Source: Euborellia annulipes (taxonomy: Eukaryota > Arthropoda > Insecta > Dermaptera > Anisolabididae). Taken from it: a DNA stretch of 64,000 bases. The stretch is taken from the NCBI GenBank assembly GCA_023213315.1, contig JAKCPI010001794.1, positions 1-64,000 on the forward strand, given 5' to 3'. Shown piece after piece: positions 1 through 11,981 of the stretch. The notes under the pieces were generated by a model, which made no database searches, was not told the origin of the DNA, and saw nothing but the letters and a program-made list of their open reading frames with translations. Both the position numbers and the translations under genes were made by a program. Position 1 is the stretch's first letter; every line of letters begins with the position of its first letter.

Positions 1-179
1 CTTTAATGTATCTGGACGGTGAGGATTTTGAATTTTCATTTTTTCATTTTCATTTTTTGTAGAAAAAATTCAATTTTATTTACGTACTTATTTATTTATT
101 ATTTCCCATTCCACACACATACAACCCAGTCTTTTTTATAACTTTAAGCGATACCTATTGTATTTATAATATATATTTA

Positions 180-309
180 TTTGGGGTCGAGGCATTCTTA
201 TTTAAGCCATTTGGTATCCAAATGGCTCAAATAAAATCTTCCTGGGATCCGAACCCGCGACCCTTGGTATACAAGATAGGCGAGCTACCAACTTCGCCAA
301 GCCCGTGGG
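180..309 (-). mobile_element. tRNA-derived SINE (family A), partial copy
   Basis: On the minus strand the tRNA-like head reads toward lower coordinates, with a B-box-like GGTTCGGATCC and a related A-box region. The family's internal hairpin follows, with arms ATTTAAGCCATTTGG and its complement and one mismatch here. The 3' tail portion is absent. Confidence 0.7.
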
Positions 310-1929
310 CAAAAATTCAATTTGTATTATGAATGCATTTTTTTATACAAAATAGGAATTTTCAAAAATTAAAATATTGGAAATCAAATACAATTTTTAA
401 TAAATAATTTTTTGTATTTAATTGTATTTCTTTTATTCCTCCTTCATCAATGTTTTTTATATTCTACTGAGATTGTAAATTCAAAATCTCATTGTATTTA
501 AAAAATTGAAGTCCAAGTTATTTAATCTCCCAGAAGGAGTAAGCTTGAGGATCATTTTGAGTTCATCATTCTACTCTGACCTTAAAATTTCAATTTCATC
601 AAATTTGGTCTTAAAGAGCCCAATTTATTCAAAACTCATTTCTATTCACTTTGACCATAAATTCCAAATTTCATCAAATTTGGACTTGAGGGGTCTAAAT
701 TATTTAAAATAGACGGGCCTGGGATCATTGTGAGTTCATCATAGTAACTATCCCAAGCACAGAGAAAGGGAGGGAGAGACCATTTTGCAATAATCTTTTT
801 GGATCAGTAGGACATTCAAAACGTGTATTTCAATCAAAAATTCTAAGGACCCATGATGCCTTTATTAGAAAAAAAAAATATAGGCTCCACTAAAGATTAT
901 TAAGAAACCAAATTTATAGAAATTAAAAACGGACTGCACGCCCGTCGTGTTTCATATTATAATTTTTATTTTAACGATTATAAAAGTGTCGCAAATAGTA
1001 AAAAGAATTAGAATTTGAATAAAAAACTATGGTTCTTTATATTTTTTTTTTGACGTGACAACGTTTTACAACGCAGGGTGTGTATTTGAAGAAGAATATT
1101 TAATTAAATAATAAAACAAAAAGAATTTTCTTTTTTTTTTTTTTTCTAAGTCGACCATCTCCGAGGGCAAATTTAAAGTAGTGATCCATGGCAAAGAACT
1201 TTTTGACTTTTCAAATGCGTTAAGTGCGTCTCAATTTGGCGTTATGGTTTGTCTTTCTGCTTGCATTACTATTTCGCCAGAGACTTAAAATTCCTTTTTA
1301 ATTTGTCGCCTCCTTCTCTTCAATTAGCATTCAAAGGCATCACTAGCTGCTGGCTCTGTGATAAGCAACTTGTGATATCATTCAATTATAAAAGCGGCAA
1401 AACATTTCGCAAAATTCTAATTAAATATTCCCTCTTATCAAGGAAAATTATCTTCTCTACCGCTGAGACATGCAATGAATTCGAGTATAGAAAGTGTGAA
1501 ATTCTTGATCATTCTTCTTTTTCTATTTTTAACATTATACTTCTTCAATTTAGATCTTTTGAAACTACTTTTATAAAATGATTTTTTATTTTTATTTTGA
1601 AATGTTTAAATAAGTAATAAAGAATAATTTTTAAAGTGGCATGCTCTAATTTAAGATAATTGAAAATGTTTCTTATCTTAAAAGAGAAAATATTGAAATA
1701 AATTATTTATTTCGGGTTGAATTTTAAGGAAAAGAAGACTTTTAATTTCTCCTTTATAGACGTTCACAGGGATTACAGGGGTTTGACAAAATGATATGAA
1801 CACCGGACTTTAGACAATATTTAATTATTAGACTAATAATGCGTTGAGCTACCATTTGCTTGTAGAAATTTTTGCAGGCTATTTGGGGTGACTATTTTAT
1901 ATTTTCAACCTCGAGATACTTGTGCTGAT
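310..1929. other. AT-rich region without recognised gene
   Basis: No exon or complete repeat is recognised. A reading frame behind a poly-T and AAG acceptor-like site at about 1150 is open for about 45 codons. It matches nothing I know. It is not the missing upstream FN3 exon. Confidence 0.5.
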
Positions 1930-2460
1930 TTGGACTGGTTGGGGGGGGGAGAGGGTGCAAAAACCTCAAAATCTTTGAACTTTTTCGGTTTTTGCTTAGT
2001 AGAATAGAAAGTTGTAGAGCATTAAATTAAATTTCGTTGATAAAACGAATGTATAGACTCAATATTACCCGAGATACGGACGATCAAAATTTATATTTTT
2101 TTTTACATTTCGAGAACTTTTGACTTTTTCAGTTTTTCGCTTATATCTCGTAAACTAAACATATTTTGTGCCCGATAGTACAATACAAAATTGTATATCC
2201 TAATATTAAATTTTCTAAAATTTGGATGATAAATCGAATTTATAAACCTAATATTAACCGAGATACGTTCCGAACGAATTTTCTATATGTTTTACATTTC
2301 GGGAAACTTTGTCTAACTTTGATCGGCCGTATCTCGGTTAATATTGGGACTACAAATTCGTTTTATCAACCAAATTTTAGCAAATTTAATGCTCTACAAC
2401 TTTGTTTTGAACTATGGTGAACAAAATATGCTTAGTTTACGAGATATTGATACTTGGAAA
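1930..2460. repeat. Foldback repeat with about 75-bp arms
   Basis: The left arm (about 2010-2077) and right arm (about 2325-2402) are inverted copies. They share GTAGAGCATTAAAT, CGTTTTATCAAC and GAGATACGG-type blocks. The middle repeats the same phrases (ATATTAACCGAGATACG) again. No coding potential is supported; the 84-residue reading frame here is inside the repeat. Confidence 0.6.
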
Positions 2461-4387
2461 TTAAAAGATCATAAAGGATAGAATAGCAAAAATAAGTTAT
2501 ATATACAGAAATGTTCAGCTTTTTGAGCTTTACAATAATCACTCTTTCAATTCAGTTTTTTTTTTCGTTGTCTTTTCTCCTAATCAAATTCTAGTGCGTT
2601 ATGTTATGTACAAACATGTATGCATGTTTGATAAAAAAAAGAAAAAAAACAAATATCCAATATTGAATAAAATTATCAAGAACTCCCATCCATAAATCAG
2701 AAATTTAAGGAAATTTAACTCAATTCATCCGGAAAAATCTTAAGATGGATTAAATTTTATTCCATTGAACATTTGATTTATGGATGAAGAAGCTTCTTAT
2801 AAATTAATTAATCACAGCGAAAACATCTATTGAAAATGCTTTAACATCGATTGGTTTGTTGATGTAAAAATTGCTCGTTTTAAAAGCAAACATTTGGCAC
2901 TAGGCTCATGCTATTTTTCACACATAAAAAATGAAAAAAATATAGAGGGCTTAAAAATAATTAATCGAAAATCCTATTAGTGAGTTAATCATTTGGGTTG
3001 CCTAACTTTCTGTAAGCAAAAACGTGTGTTAAATTTCAAAAAAATATTTGCGTTCCAAAATCTATCAAAATTTTTTTATTTTTATGTTTTTTTTTTTTTT
3101 TTTTTTTTTTTGTTTTTTTTCTCCTTTCTTTCCGCCACCCTCCCCCCTATATTTTTATGTCTTGGGTATATGCGAGTTTTGCTTTCCAAATAATTGATTG
3201 TAAATGAGGGTAGGACGAAAAAACTCATTTTTTTATTTCGAAGTTGTAATAGCGCGGAAAAGTTGCGAATATATATAGACAAATAAAAAAAAAAAAAAAA
3301 TATTATCAACATCGGGTCACATCTTCCGGTCGTGCATAGATCGTATATATGAAAAAAATTTCATTTTTGCGATTATTTTTTAAATTTTTGAATTAGTTTT
3401 CGTAATGTAATAGTTTGTAAAGTCTTCAAAAAGAGCCTAAAAAAAATTGTATTTTAATTTGGTTTAGATCATTTGATATATTCCGGTTGCGCATAAGCCC
3501 CGAAATTTGCCAAAATAATGAAAAAGTTACCTTTTTTTTTTGTCTATAATTCGCAATTTTTCCGCGCAATTACAACTTCGAAATAATAAAATGAGTTTTT
3601 TCGGCCTCCCCCCCACTATTGTATAGGCTATTAATAATTAAAATTTCTTGACGTTTTTAAACACTCCACTTGGTTTATTTAAAAATAAATACAAGTAATT
3701 GGGTGGCACTTGCATTGTCTAGTGAAGGATATTCTCAACTAATATTTAGTAAGTTGACTCGGCTAATAGAGTGAGATGGTGTAAAGTAGTATTAGACAGA
3801 GCAGACAACTTTGGACCATTTCGCTTGCTGCTGAGTAATTTATTCTGGGTTTTCATTCAACCCATTCCCACTTGAACATTGACCAACCCCCCTTGAAAAT
3901 GTTGGTATGCCCATCGGCACTCTACGCCCCTTGATTTGCTCATTCATTCATTTAGGCCATTCATTCTCCTGGACACGAATAGCTGAGTACTATTACATAG
4001 AATTGTATTAGTCCATATACGAACACATGGCTGGGGATTTATAATTTAGGAGCAAATGACAATGCATCCACCTGGGAATAGAATAAAAAATATTAATAAT
4101 AAAAAGAATATACGCATATAGTAGTCTAATATAAAATTAATTTATAAAGTTTTATAAAAATGATTAGTACAAATTTTAAAAAAATTGCGTGAAAACATTT
4201 TTTTTATTTAAGCTTATAGCTCTTGAAAAAATTAGATTCAATGCGTCCAAGGACTTTGTTGTGAAATATATCGTATAGTAGTTTTAAGATTAAGGCCCGG
4301 TTGCTTACTTATAGTAAACTAGCAAACTTATCGAACCGATAGTAAATCAACGATATAGTAAACAAGAACACGATTTACCTTCGAGTT
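2461..4387. other. AT-rich region without recognised gene
   Basis: Contains long homopolymers (poly-T near 3090-3120, poly-A near 3285-3300). A partly inverted pair of segments around 3210-3260 and 3545-3600 shares the phrase AACTCATTTT and its complement. No coding exon was seen. Confidence 0.4.
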
Positions 4388-4472
4388 AAAAATCTGGATG
4401 ATGGTCGCACAGCACACAAGTTTCTCTTACCTTCGGGTTATCAAAAGTTGTGTTCTGTGCTTGTCAAAGCTA
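4388..4472 (+). repeat. Hairpin-capped repeat (family H), 5' hairpin fragment
   Basis: Matches the 5' terminal hairpin of family H: AATCTGG, then CGCACAGCACACAA, TTCTCTTACCTTCGG and the returning strand GTTGTGTTCTGTGCTTGTCA. Only this hairpin is present. Confidence 0.65.
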
Positions 4473-4539
4473 ATTAATTTTTTAACGAAAATTTTCTAAA
4501 AAATAAATCAACATTCTAAGGCTTTTACAGTTGTTCTTT

Positions 4540-4880
4540 CTCTTCTTTCTTAGCCTAATTCCCGCAGTGCGGGAGTCGGCGGAATGGGTTTTTGCGACCG
4601 GAAGATTAAGAACAGGCCGGCCCATCGCACGGTCTGCAGCCTGTTGAAAATATAGAAGGAAGGGACAGACATGTAAAGAACAGAAGGACTGCCAGTCCCA
4701 GCTCGGGTAGCTCGTGGTCGCTATCCACGTACCCACAAGTTGTGGGCCCCTGAGCAAAGGCTTTCGCAGTTGTTATCTTTAATAAAAGAATTTGATTTTC
4801 GGGTTAACTGTGCATTTATTTATAAAGATTACAACGTTTCGGCCACTCATTCTGTCGCCTTCTTCAGGTACAATTCAGTT
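4540..4880 (-). repeat. GC-richer repeat remnant ending in a hammerhead-like motif
   Basis: A block with CCCGCAGTGCGGGAGTCGG is followed by a minus-strand hammerhead-like core at about 4828-4872. That core is CUGAAGA, then a helix GGCgAC/GUgGCC, then GAAAC. Stem I pairs GUA with UAC. A related CCCGCAGAACGCGGG phrase occurs at about 9622. The parent element is not identified. Confidence 0.4.
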
Positions 4881-6749
4881 AAGATTCCAAAGGTTGGTAC
4901 ATCTGTGAGAGGCCTTAAGATCTTAAGAGGATAACATCTTAAGAGGTAGGCGCTTAATATATTTAAGAAGAAAATTTTTTCAGGGAAGGGGAAAATAAAT
5001 TTTAAGGAATATATTTTATAATTTATATCAGTATTTAACAATTATAACACTGTATTTCCTAGTCTATATTTTTATTATTTTTTTGGTGATATCGGGGGAG
5101 GAGGGAGGTTTTAACCCTCATATTTCTCCTCTGCCTGGCAATCATTTGAGTGATAAAATCCGGTGTTGAACATATATCTAAAAAACTTAATTTTTTACTT
5201 TTTCTGTTAGTATTTCAAAGCACTATTAATCCAAGCTATCTAATGATACCGCATACAATAATGACGCAACATTCCCTCCGTCATATATTTTGTGAGTCAA
5301 AATAAAATAAAGAACACAGATGGATGACATTATTCAGAATTTTGTAAATAAATTTTATAAGGAAAAAAAAATTTGAGTAAGAAAAGTTAATATTAGAAAA
5401 AGATTATGTTACTATTATCTAAAAGACATTTTTCTCTGCTCGACCTAGAAAGAATAATATGTAATATAATATTTTCATATAGCTCAAGAAAATGTGTTCC
5501 AAATATTGTATTATTTACTCTAGTTTAAACAGTTATTGAAAAACCCATAGACTTTATAGAAAATAAAATAGAAAAAATTTTTCTTTAATCTCAAGTAATT
5601 TATAGAAGTGTTTTTAAATTATTAAAAATATAATACGATCGTATAAAATATAGGAACACCCCTGTCTAGAGGGAAAAAGCTGGGAATAAAGAAATGTTTG
5701 AAGTGAGATGTTTCAAAGGAAAATAAGCGTACTTACAGAGGATGATCTAAAAATTTATTTTTAACAGAATTAAAATTATCTTGATATCTCAGAGTTATTT
5801 AATTTAACCCATTTTTGAATGTTAAATGAAAAAAGTATATTTTTTGACTCATCATATAAATAAATATAGGCTATATAAAAAGATGATTACCCAATTCTGT
5901 TTCTGGACAATTACACTTGGGGTGGAAAGCTTAAAAAGATCAAATAAAAAACCTCCTCGGAGATAATGATCTTGAAAGAGGGTTTTCAAAAGTTATTATT
6001 TATATATCGGTTTTTAATAGGCCCTTTCAAAAAGATAAAGTTTTAGGAATGACTTCCTCTTATGCCTTCATTTAATGGAAGAAAGAATAAATTTGCTCTA
6101 AACAGAAAATTCATATACAAATATAGTCATTAAAAAAAAAAATAACTTTTTTTATTTCTCAATCAAATTTTTCTTTTAATAAAAAAAAATTATACCGTGA
6201 AGATTATTTTTTTAACAAATACTTAACCTAATTTTGTCGTTTATTAAATTTTCAGATTTTACTTTATCGCAAGTAATTTATTATGAGAAAAATAAGTAAA
6301 TATTGTGATTTTCTAAACTTTATAGTTTTACTAAATTTATTTAATAAAAAAAAAAATCCTTTCTCCTGACTGTAAATTTATTATTTATTGAATTAGCTTA
6401 TATTTCTCTCCTCTTGGAGTTTTCATTAAAATTTATAAGTATTTTATTTTTGTGGTTTTTCTCTCTCTCCTTCGCACACACTTTCGTGTGTGTTTATTTG
6501 AATTTTCACACAAAAAAGTGAAGGAGCTTTTAAAACATGAATTTTGATCCTTAGATTTACTAATTTAATTATTCATATTTTACTTCCGAGAATGGAAATA
6601 TATTTTACGAAATCATTTTTTTTTAATTTAACAGCTGAGAGTAATTATAGGGAATAGAGTATATTATAAAAAATGTTATATTTTTAAAATAAAAAAAAAT
6701 TTAATAAATTAAAAAATATCAATTATTTGAATGAAATAAAGAAAATAAA
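4881..6749. other. AT-rich region without recognised gene
   Basis: No exon or repeat boundary can be supported. There is a short inverted CACACACTTTCGTGTGTG at about 6475-6492. The remainder is AT-rich with homopolymers. Confidence 0.4.
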
Positions 6750-7255
6750 GCCTACGGGCTTGGTCTAATTAGTAGCGTGCCTACCTTCTATACCGAAAGC
6801 GACGTTCGCGGGCTCGGATCCCAGGCAGTCCGATTATTTTATTTAAGCCATTTGGATACCAAATGGCTTAAATAGAAATGCCTGGACCCCCAATAGATAT
6901 TATAAATAATAACGGTTTTCGTCAAAGTTTTTTTTTTTTTTTTTTTAATTTATTTTGGTCGGCCCGGCAGTCCTTTTTATATTAATTTATTGATTAATTT
7001 ATTTAATACATCTATTGTTGGCGTCGGGCGGGGGGTGGGTGGTTTTGTTGTTTTTTTGGGCGCCTTCCCTCCCTTTCTTCACCACTTGGCGGTGCTTAAC
7101 AATGATGATCTTGTTGGCGGTTGTTCTTTTTTCTTCCCCCCCCCCCCGGCTCGTCAAAGTTTTAAATGGTCTAAGTTAGTTGCCGAAAAGACTGTGAATG
7201 TGAGTGTGAGTGTGAATGAGAAAAAAGTGTGAGTGTTAAAAAAAATAAATAAATT
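6750..7255 (+). mobile_element. tRNA-derived SINE (family A), split by a second retroposon
   Basis: The head (6750-6930) has an A-box-like TGGTCTAATTAGTAGCG, a B-box-like GGCTCGGATCC, and a perfect 33-bp hairpin at 6841-6873 (15-bp arms, ATA loop). The 3' part resumes at 7152 with GTTGCCGAAAAGACTGTG and a GTGAGTGTGAATG tail. The interruption at 6931-7151 is a separate insertion. Confidence 0.8.
6931..7151 (-). mobile_element. Second SINE (family S2) nested in the SINE
   Basis: The insert starts with poly-T, i.e. a poly-A tail on the minus strand, and ends before CGTCAAAGTTTT. That phrase also stands to its left (6920-6930), giving a target duplication of about 11-12 bp. The body shares CACTTGGCGGTGCTTAACAA with copies at about 26840 and 54290. 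On the minus strand it contains TTGTTAAGCA and a GGTG phrase, loosely like the 5S rRNA internal promoter. Confidence 0.7.
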
Positions 7256-8261
7256 TTAATATTGATAATTGTATGATCAATTTAATGAGTTTTTTTTATG
7301 ATATTATATATTTGCTCCTAAAAATTTCAATAATCTCAATATTATTTTATAGGCGGAGTCAAAAAAAAAAACTTCAAGACTTTCGGCAGCCAAATTTATT
7401 TTATTAATACCGCACCAGGCTAACTTTTCGGCCCCCTTGACTAAGCCATCTTCAGAGCCGGTTGGCGATAATAAATGGGAAAAAATTTCTGCGACCGGGG
7501 AAACAAAAATTTCAGCGCAGGCAGCTGAATGTTCGAATTTAAAGTTGGTAGAAAAAATGCAAATAAAGCTTTGTTCATTTTTTCCTACCGAATTTAAATT
7601 TTTATTTGAACAAATTGGATATTTACTAACTGTGTATTATTACCTGGATAGTTTATCATGACAAGAGCTCAATGTTCAGGGGCGCCGGAACGAATTTGAA
7701 TCAGAGGGGGGCAAAAATTTTTTTTTAAATTAAAATAATTTAATTTTTTTTAATAATATAAAAAAAAAAAAAATCCAACAAAAATATTTTAAAAATTTTT
7801 ATAAAATCAAAATTAATATAAATTTAAAATTTATTAAAATTTTGTAAGTGATTTTTCAAAAATTTTTAAAAATTTTGAAAAAAAGAAAATTGTAAAACTA
7901 ATTTTTAATATAGAATATTTTATTTTTAAAAAAAAAATATTTTTTATAATAAAAAATATAAAAAATAAAAAAAAAAGTTCCCCCCCCCCGCCCCCCCTAG
8001 GAGGTCCCTGGGGGGCCAATGTACCCCTCCCCCCCCGTTCCGCCGCCTCTGTCAATGTTAAACAATTTCATTACAATGAGATGCAGGAGGATCAGCCTCC
8101 AATTCCTAGGAAACCAAGAAGCCCTATTGTCAAAAGGTGTGTGTGAATCTGCCGAACATGCTTTGTCTTCACTCTGCTCAACATTAATGGAAGCCTAAAT
8201 AGAGCCAGGTAAAAACATTTTATTATCTTGTTACCTCTTGTTCCATGCCAAAAGAATTTAT
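7256..8261. other. Repeat-derived region with a hammerhead-like remnant
   Basis: At 7415-7463 (minus strand) there is a motif CUGAAGA, U, a GGCUU/GGGCC-type helix and GAAAA. Its stem I pairs AGCC-(U)-GGU with ACC-GGCU. Around 7690 and 7975-8050 there are runs of G and C within a low-complexity repeat. No exon was seen. Confidence 0.4.
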
Positions 8262-8425
8262 AATTAAACTAAATGTTTAATACAAATCAAATTTTTAAGT
8301 AATAATATTTTAAAATTTTACATTAAAAATAATTTTTTTTTCGAAAAAAGTATTTTTTTTAAATCTCGGGGGAGGGGGTAATTACTCCCTTTACTTTAGG
8401 GTTCTTATCTGCCCTTGTCTCTCTC
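8262..8425 (-). mobile_element. hAT-like MITE (family G), truncated copy
   Basis: Shares ATACAAATCAAATTTTTAAG, ATTTTACATTAAAAATAA and TCGGGGGAGGGGGTAATTAC with the complete copies at 14880 and 57393. The left terminus is missing. Confidence 0.65.
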
Positions 8426-8628
8426 ACATACATATGCACCTATATGGTTAAAAAAGTAATTAAACGTGATAATCAAAGAAGTATTTCAGGGGGAAAATTT
8501 TTAATAAAAATAATTAAATTAAATTTATAGTAAGAAGGAAATCCAAAAATTCCAAAGTCCATATAAGGGAAAAAAAATTTTATTTCGATCTCCCAAAACT
8601 GGCTACATTTATGATGATATATTAAGAA

Positions 8629-8690
8629 AACTGGTGTGACTGGCGCACAGCACACAACTTTCTCTTACCCTTCGGTAAGTGTTTTAATCT
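8629..8690 (+). repeat. Family H 5' hairpin fragment
   Basis: Contains CTGGTGTGACTGGCGCACAG and CACAACTTTCTCTTACC. It stops shortly after the TTCGG loop region. Confidence 0.6.
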
Positions 8691-8967
8691 CATATTTGGA
8701 AATTTTATACACAATAGAGATTCCTAAATAAATACAAAATCTATTACATTCACAGCCACCAAATCTCATTTATTTCATAAGAATTGGAAAATTTTTCTTT
8801 TAATGTGTAAAAAGTTCCAAAGGGGACCCCCTTTTGAATCGAAATTAACATACAAATCCCCATAGGGAATTAACATTGGCTCTATCGAAAGAAGAGCCAG
8901 AAAGTGAATTTGAAAAAAACTGAATTACATCAGCAAAGCGTACTTCAAACAATTAAAAAAAAAATAT

Positions 8968-9090
8968 TACTGATATCTTTTACTTTCTCTTACCTATATG
9001 AATATGTTAATATATTAATACATATAGACTATATAGAGAGTGAAAGTTTTGGATTCATGTCAAAAATTCGATGTCCAAATTTCATCAGGA
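8968..9090 (-). repeat. Family H 3' end fragment
   Basis: Contains TTTTACTTTCTCTTACC, an AT-rich hairpin, and GGATTCATGTCAAAAATTCG, the signature of the family H 3' end on the minus strand. Confidence 0.6.
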
Positions 9091-9656
9091 AAATATTTTA
9101 ATAAAATGATTTTTTTTAATTGAAATTTTATTCATGAAAATTATTTTTTATTACATTTTTAAGGTTGGAGCGCAAAGAGCCCGGGTCCCCTCGTAGGGCC
9201 CTCCCTGCCCAAATAGTATAAAATGTTATATCCTATGAAATAAAACTCATTTATTATTATTATAACATTATGTCTTGCTATTTCCGCAATTATAAAAAAA
9301 GACCCTTATCTAAGAGTGAATTCAATTCCTTTACATAGAAGATATATGATGCTAAATATAAGCCAATATAAAGTTTTAAAGTTTTAAAATAATTATACTG
9401 TAGAAGTAAGTAACGTTATATGGATTTTAGAAAAATTAATATTCATTTGTGGACGTTTTTTCCTTTTATTGGGCCCTCGTGGATGTGGGAGGGGGAATTA
9501 AACGCCACCCCTCGCACTTAATTGGGGGTCGGATTAAGCGGAGAGGAATTTGAAAGAATGGAAAATTAGGAAATGAAATAAAAAGAAAAGGTAGATAAAG
9601 TAAACCTGCTTCGCAATGAATTCCCGCAGAACGCGGGAACGCTGATTTAAAGAAGA
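9091..9656. other. Region without recognised gene
   Basis: AT-rich with a GC-richer patch near 9460-9540. No exon or element boundary was recognised. Confidence 0.35.
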
Positions 9657-9812
9657 ATGGAGAGTAACTCAGGGTCTTACGGAGAGGAATCTGCTCGCGC
9701 TGATTGGAACGCCTGGTGGAATAAATTATTAACTCAAGGAAGGGATTCAGTACTCCACGGCAAAAGAAAGAGAAACAAATTTAGAAACCGAAGAACAATG
9801 AATCAAGGCTGA
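9657..9812 (+). CDS. Unrecognised short open reading frame, possibly element-derived
   Basis: An ATG-initiated 51-codon frame begins MESNSGSYGEESARADWNAW and has a basic C-terminal part (KRKRNKFRNRR). It sits in a less AT-rich island and looks more protein-like than its surroundings. No family is recognised. It may be a decayed retroelement segment or chance. No promoter or splice context supports it. Confidence 0.2.
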   Translation: MESNSGSYGEESARADWNAWWNKLLTQGRDSVLHGKRKRNKFRNRRTMNQG

Positions 9813-10187
9813 AAGAAAAGATTCGAAAAAAAAAAAAATAATTAAGAAATAAAAAATTGAATTTAAAATTACAAAAATAATTTAATGAAAATAATTGAAA
9901 AGATTAAAAAAAAAAATAAAAAATTTACAAATAATTCCGTTTAGATAATTTTCCTTTACAAAAATAAATAAACAATATGAAATAATAAAATAAGTGTAAA
10001 TATTTAAGAGATTTGATTATGAAGACGAATAGTTGTTCAGAATTTTTATGTTAGTTAATTTTAATTGTTTTTTACAGATTTTAATGGTACCTTGAAATTT
10101 ATACTGATTTTTAATTGACTAATTGTTTATAATTGTTTTTGAGAATTCAATAATGGAAATAAAATGGGTTAACGATACCAGTGTTGT

Positions 10188-10520
10188 AGAAGTCTGAAAG
10201 GAATCGAGAGCTCTCGGCAATTTACACACACACGGGGATTCAGGGGGAGGCCACTGGGTTGAGTGGCGATGTAGCTCCGGTGGACTTCAGGTTCGGTCAG
10301 GGAGATCCTCGTAGTTGTATCAGTTCAGGAGGCAGGAGCGATGACGGCATATTCATTCCAGATTTCGGAACACAGGATTCTTTCCCAGGGTTCCTCAAGG
10401 AGCCCGGGGACAGCGGGCCGAGGCCCTTGGCCACACACCAGCGTCTACTCGGTCGAAGAGCGATGTCGACCCATGATAAAATATGATTATTCGCAGGTAT
10501 GCGAGAGAGAGAATCAAAAA
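10188..10520. other. GC-rich single-copy block with exon-like end
   Basis: About 300 bp of markedly higher GC than its flanks. It ends ATTCGCAG followed by GTATGC, which could be a splice donor or an acceptor. Frames are short on both strands and resemble nothing known. It has no second copy in the window. It could be a non-coding exon or part of an unrecognised element. Confidence 0.25.
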
Positions 10521-10997
10521 AGGACTTAAACCTCTCCCCTTCACCCATTATAAATTTTGGCCTTCCAGGGAATATTAATTAATTTTATCCCGTTGTATGC
10601 GCTCTCTAATTACAAAGTAGACTTACATCCACTGTGCACTCTTTAGATCGTTATGCAAAAAGTTTAAAAAAACTGCATGCCTAGTTAATTTCAATATTAC
10701 CGCAATCTAATAAAGAAATCGAAAAAATAGACCTGAGGGAAAGTTTTCTCAAAATCTCTCCCTCTCAAGCCGCGAAGATAGTTAACAAAATTGACACGAA
10801 CAGCAGGACTTGCCGAGAGCGCCTTGTAGTTATGCAAAATCTTGCCAAAAAAGATGAATTGAATGTCTAATTGATTGGGAATCGTAAACGCTAACGTCAT
10901 TAGTTATTCAATAGCTACCCAGCTTCTCCCTTTAGATACATAAAAAAATAATTTATATAAAACTTATTATTTAATAAAAAGGTATTTTTTTTTATAT

Positions 10998-11246
10998 GGA
11001 CCCTGTTATGCAATGGTGTGTCAAAGACCAAAAAATTCAAAATTGAGTTAAGCACGGAATATTGTTTCGAATGCTTTAATTAATAGTATTTTTTATGAAA
11101 TATGTCGTAAAAAAATTAATATTTAATGTTACTTGCACAATTGACAACTAAAATTATATATAATCCAATGAAAACAAAAAACTTTAATGTTGATTTTCTG
11201 AAAACTCGATGTTTGGTCTTTGACACACCATTGCATAACAGGGTCC
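10998..11246. mobile_element. TA-flanked MITE, copy 1 of a tandem pair
   Basis: Terminal inverted repeats of about 35 bp begin GGACCCTGTTATGCAATGGT (TGGACC if the dinucleotide TA is the target). The element is 249 bp and its interior is AT-rich and non-coding. It is flanked by ATAT on both sides. Confidence 0.85.
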
Positions 11247-11250
11247 ATAT

Positions 11251-11501
11251 GGACCCTGTTATGCAATGGTGTGTCAAAGACCAAAAATAAAAAATTGAGT
11301 TAAGCACGGAATATTGTTTCAAATGCTATAATTAATAGTATTTTTTATGAAATATGTCCTAAAAAAAAAATTTTTATTTAATGTTACTTGCACAATTGAC
11401 AAGAAAAATTATATAGAATCCAATGTAAACAAAAAACTTTATTGTTGATTTCCTCAAAACTCGATGTTTGGTCTTTGACACACCATTGCATAACAGGGTC
11501 C
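11251..11501. mobile_element. TA-flanked MITE, copy 2 of a tandem pair
   Basis: Nearly identical to the copy just upstream and in the same orientation. They are separated only by the shared ATAT, which also follows at 11502-11505. Both termini match the 35-bp inverted repeat. Confidence 0.85.
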
Positions 11502-11660
11502 ATATATGATCGAGAAATCGATTGTAAAAATGACACTTCGGTACCATTATTGTGAAAACAATGCGAAACTTTGTATTGTTGTCAATTAGAAAAGTTGCAA
11601 TAATGTATGACGCAAAAATTAGAATAAAAAAATTTTAAAGTTAATAGAAGAAATAAGGAA

Positions 11661-11903
11661 AGCCCCCGGGTGTGGCGTAGTAGGTAGCGTGCCTACCTCC
11701 TATACCAAACGTCGCGGGTTCGGACCCAGGCAGTCCGATGATTTTATTTAAGCCATTTGGATACCAGATGGCTTAAATAGAAATGCCTGAACCTACAATT
11801 TATATATTACTTACAACGGTTATCGTCAAAGTCTTAAATGGCCTAAGTTGCCGAAAAGACTGTGTGAATGTGTGTGTGAGTGTGAATGAGAAAAAGTGTG
11901 AAT

Positions 11904-11935
<32 letters not shown>
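11661..11935 (+). mobile_element. Complete tRNA-derived SINE (family A) with target duplication
   Basis: Flanked by a 13-bp direct repeat AAGAAATAAGGAA (11648-11660 and 11936-11948). The head has B-box-like GGGTTCGGACCC. The hairpin ATTTAAGCCATTTGG/ATA and its complement has one mismatch. The tail is a GTGTGAATG run ending in a long poly-A. This is the clearest evidence that the family moved by retroposition. Confidence 0.88.
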
Positions 11936-11939
<4 letters not shown>

Positions 11940-11981
11940 AATAAGGAAGAAAAAAATTAAATTAGGGAAATAACAAAATTA

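Noticed and set aside
1150..1287. Possible upstream exon (open frame behind poly-T/AAG)
   Set aside because: The translated segment has no FN3 features, ends in a stop, and does not provide the expected phase for the exon at 13453.
3082..3312. Opposed poly-T and poly-A frames
   Set aside because: Low-complexity homopolymer translation only.
10259..10548. Overlapping reading frames in the GC-rich block
   Set aside because: Frames of similar length on both strands reflect high GC; no recognisable protein.
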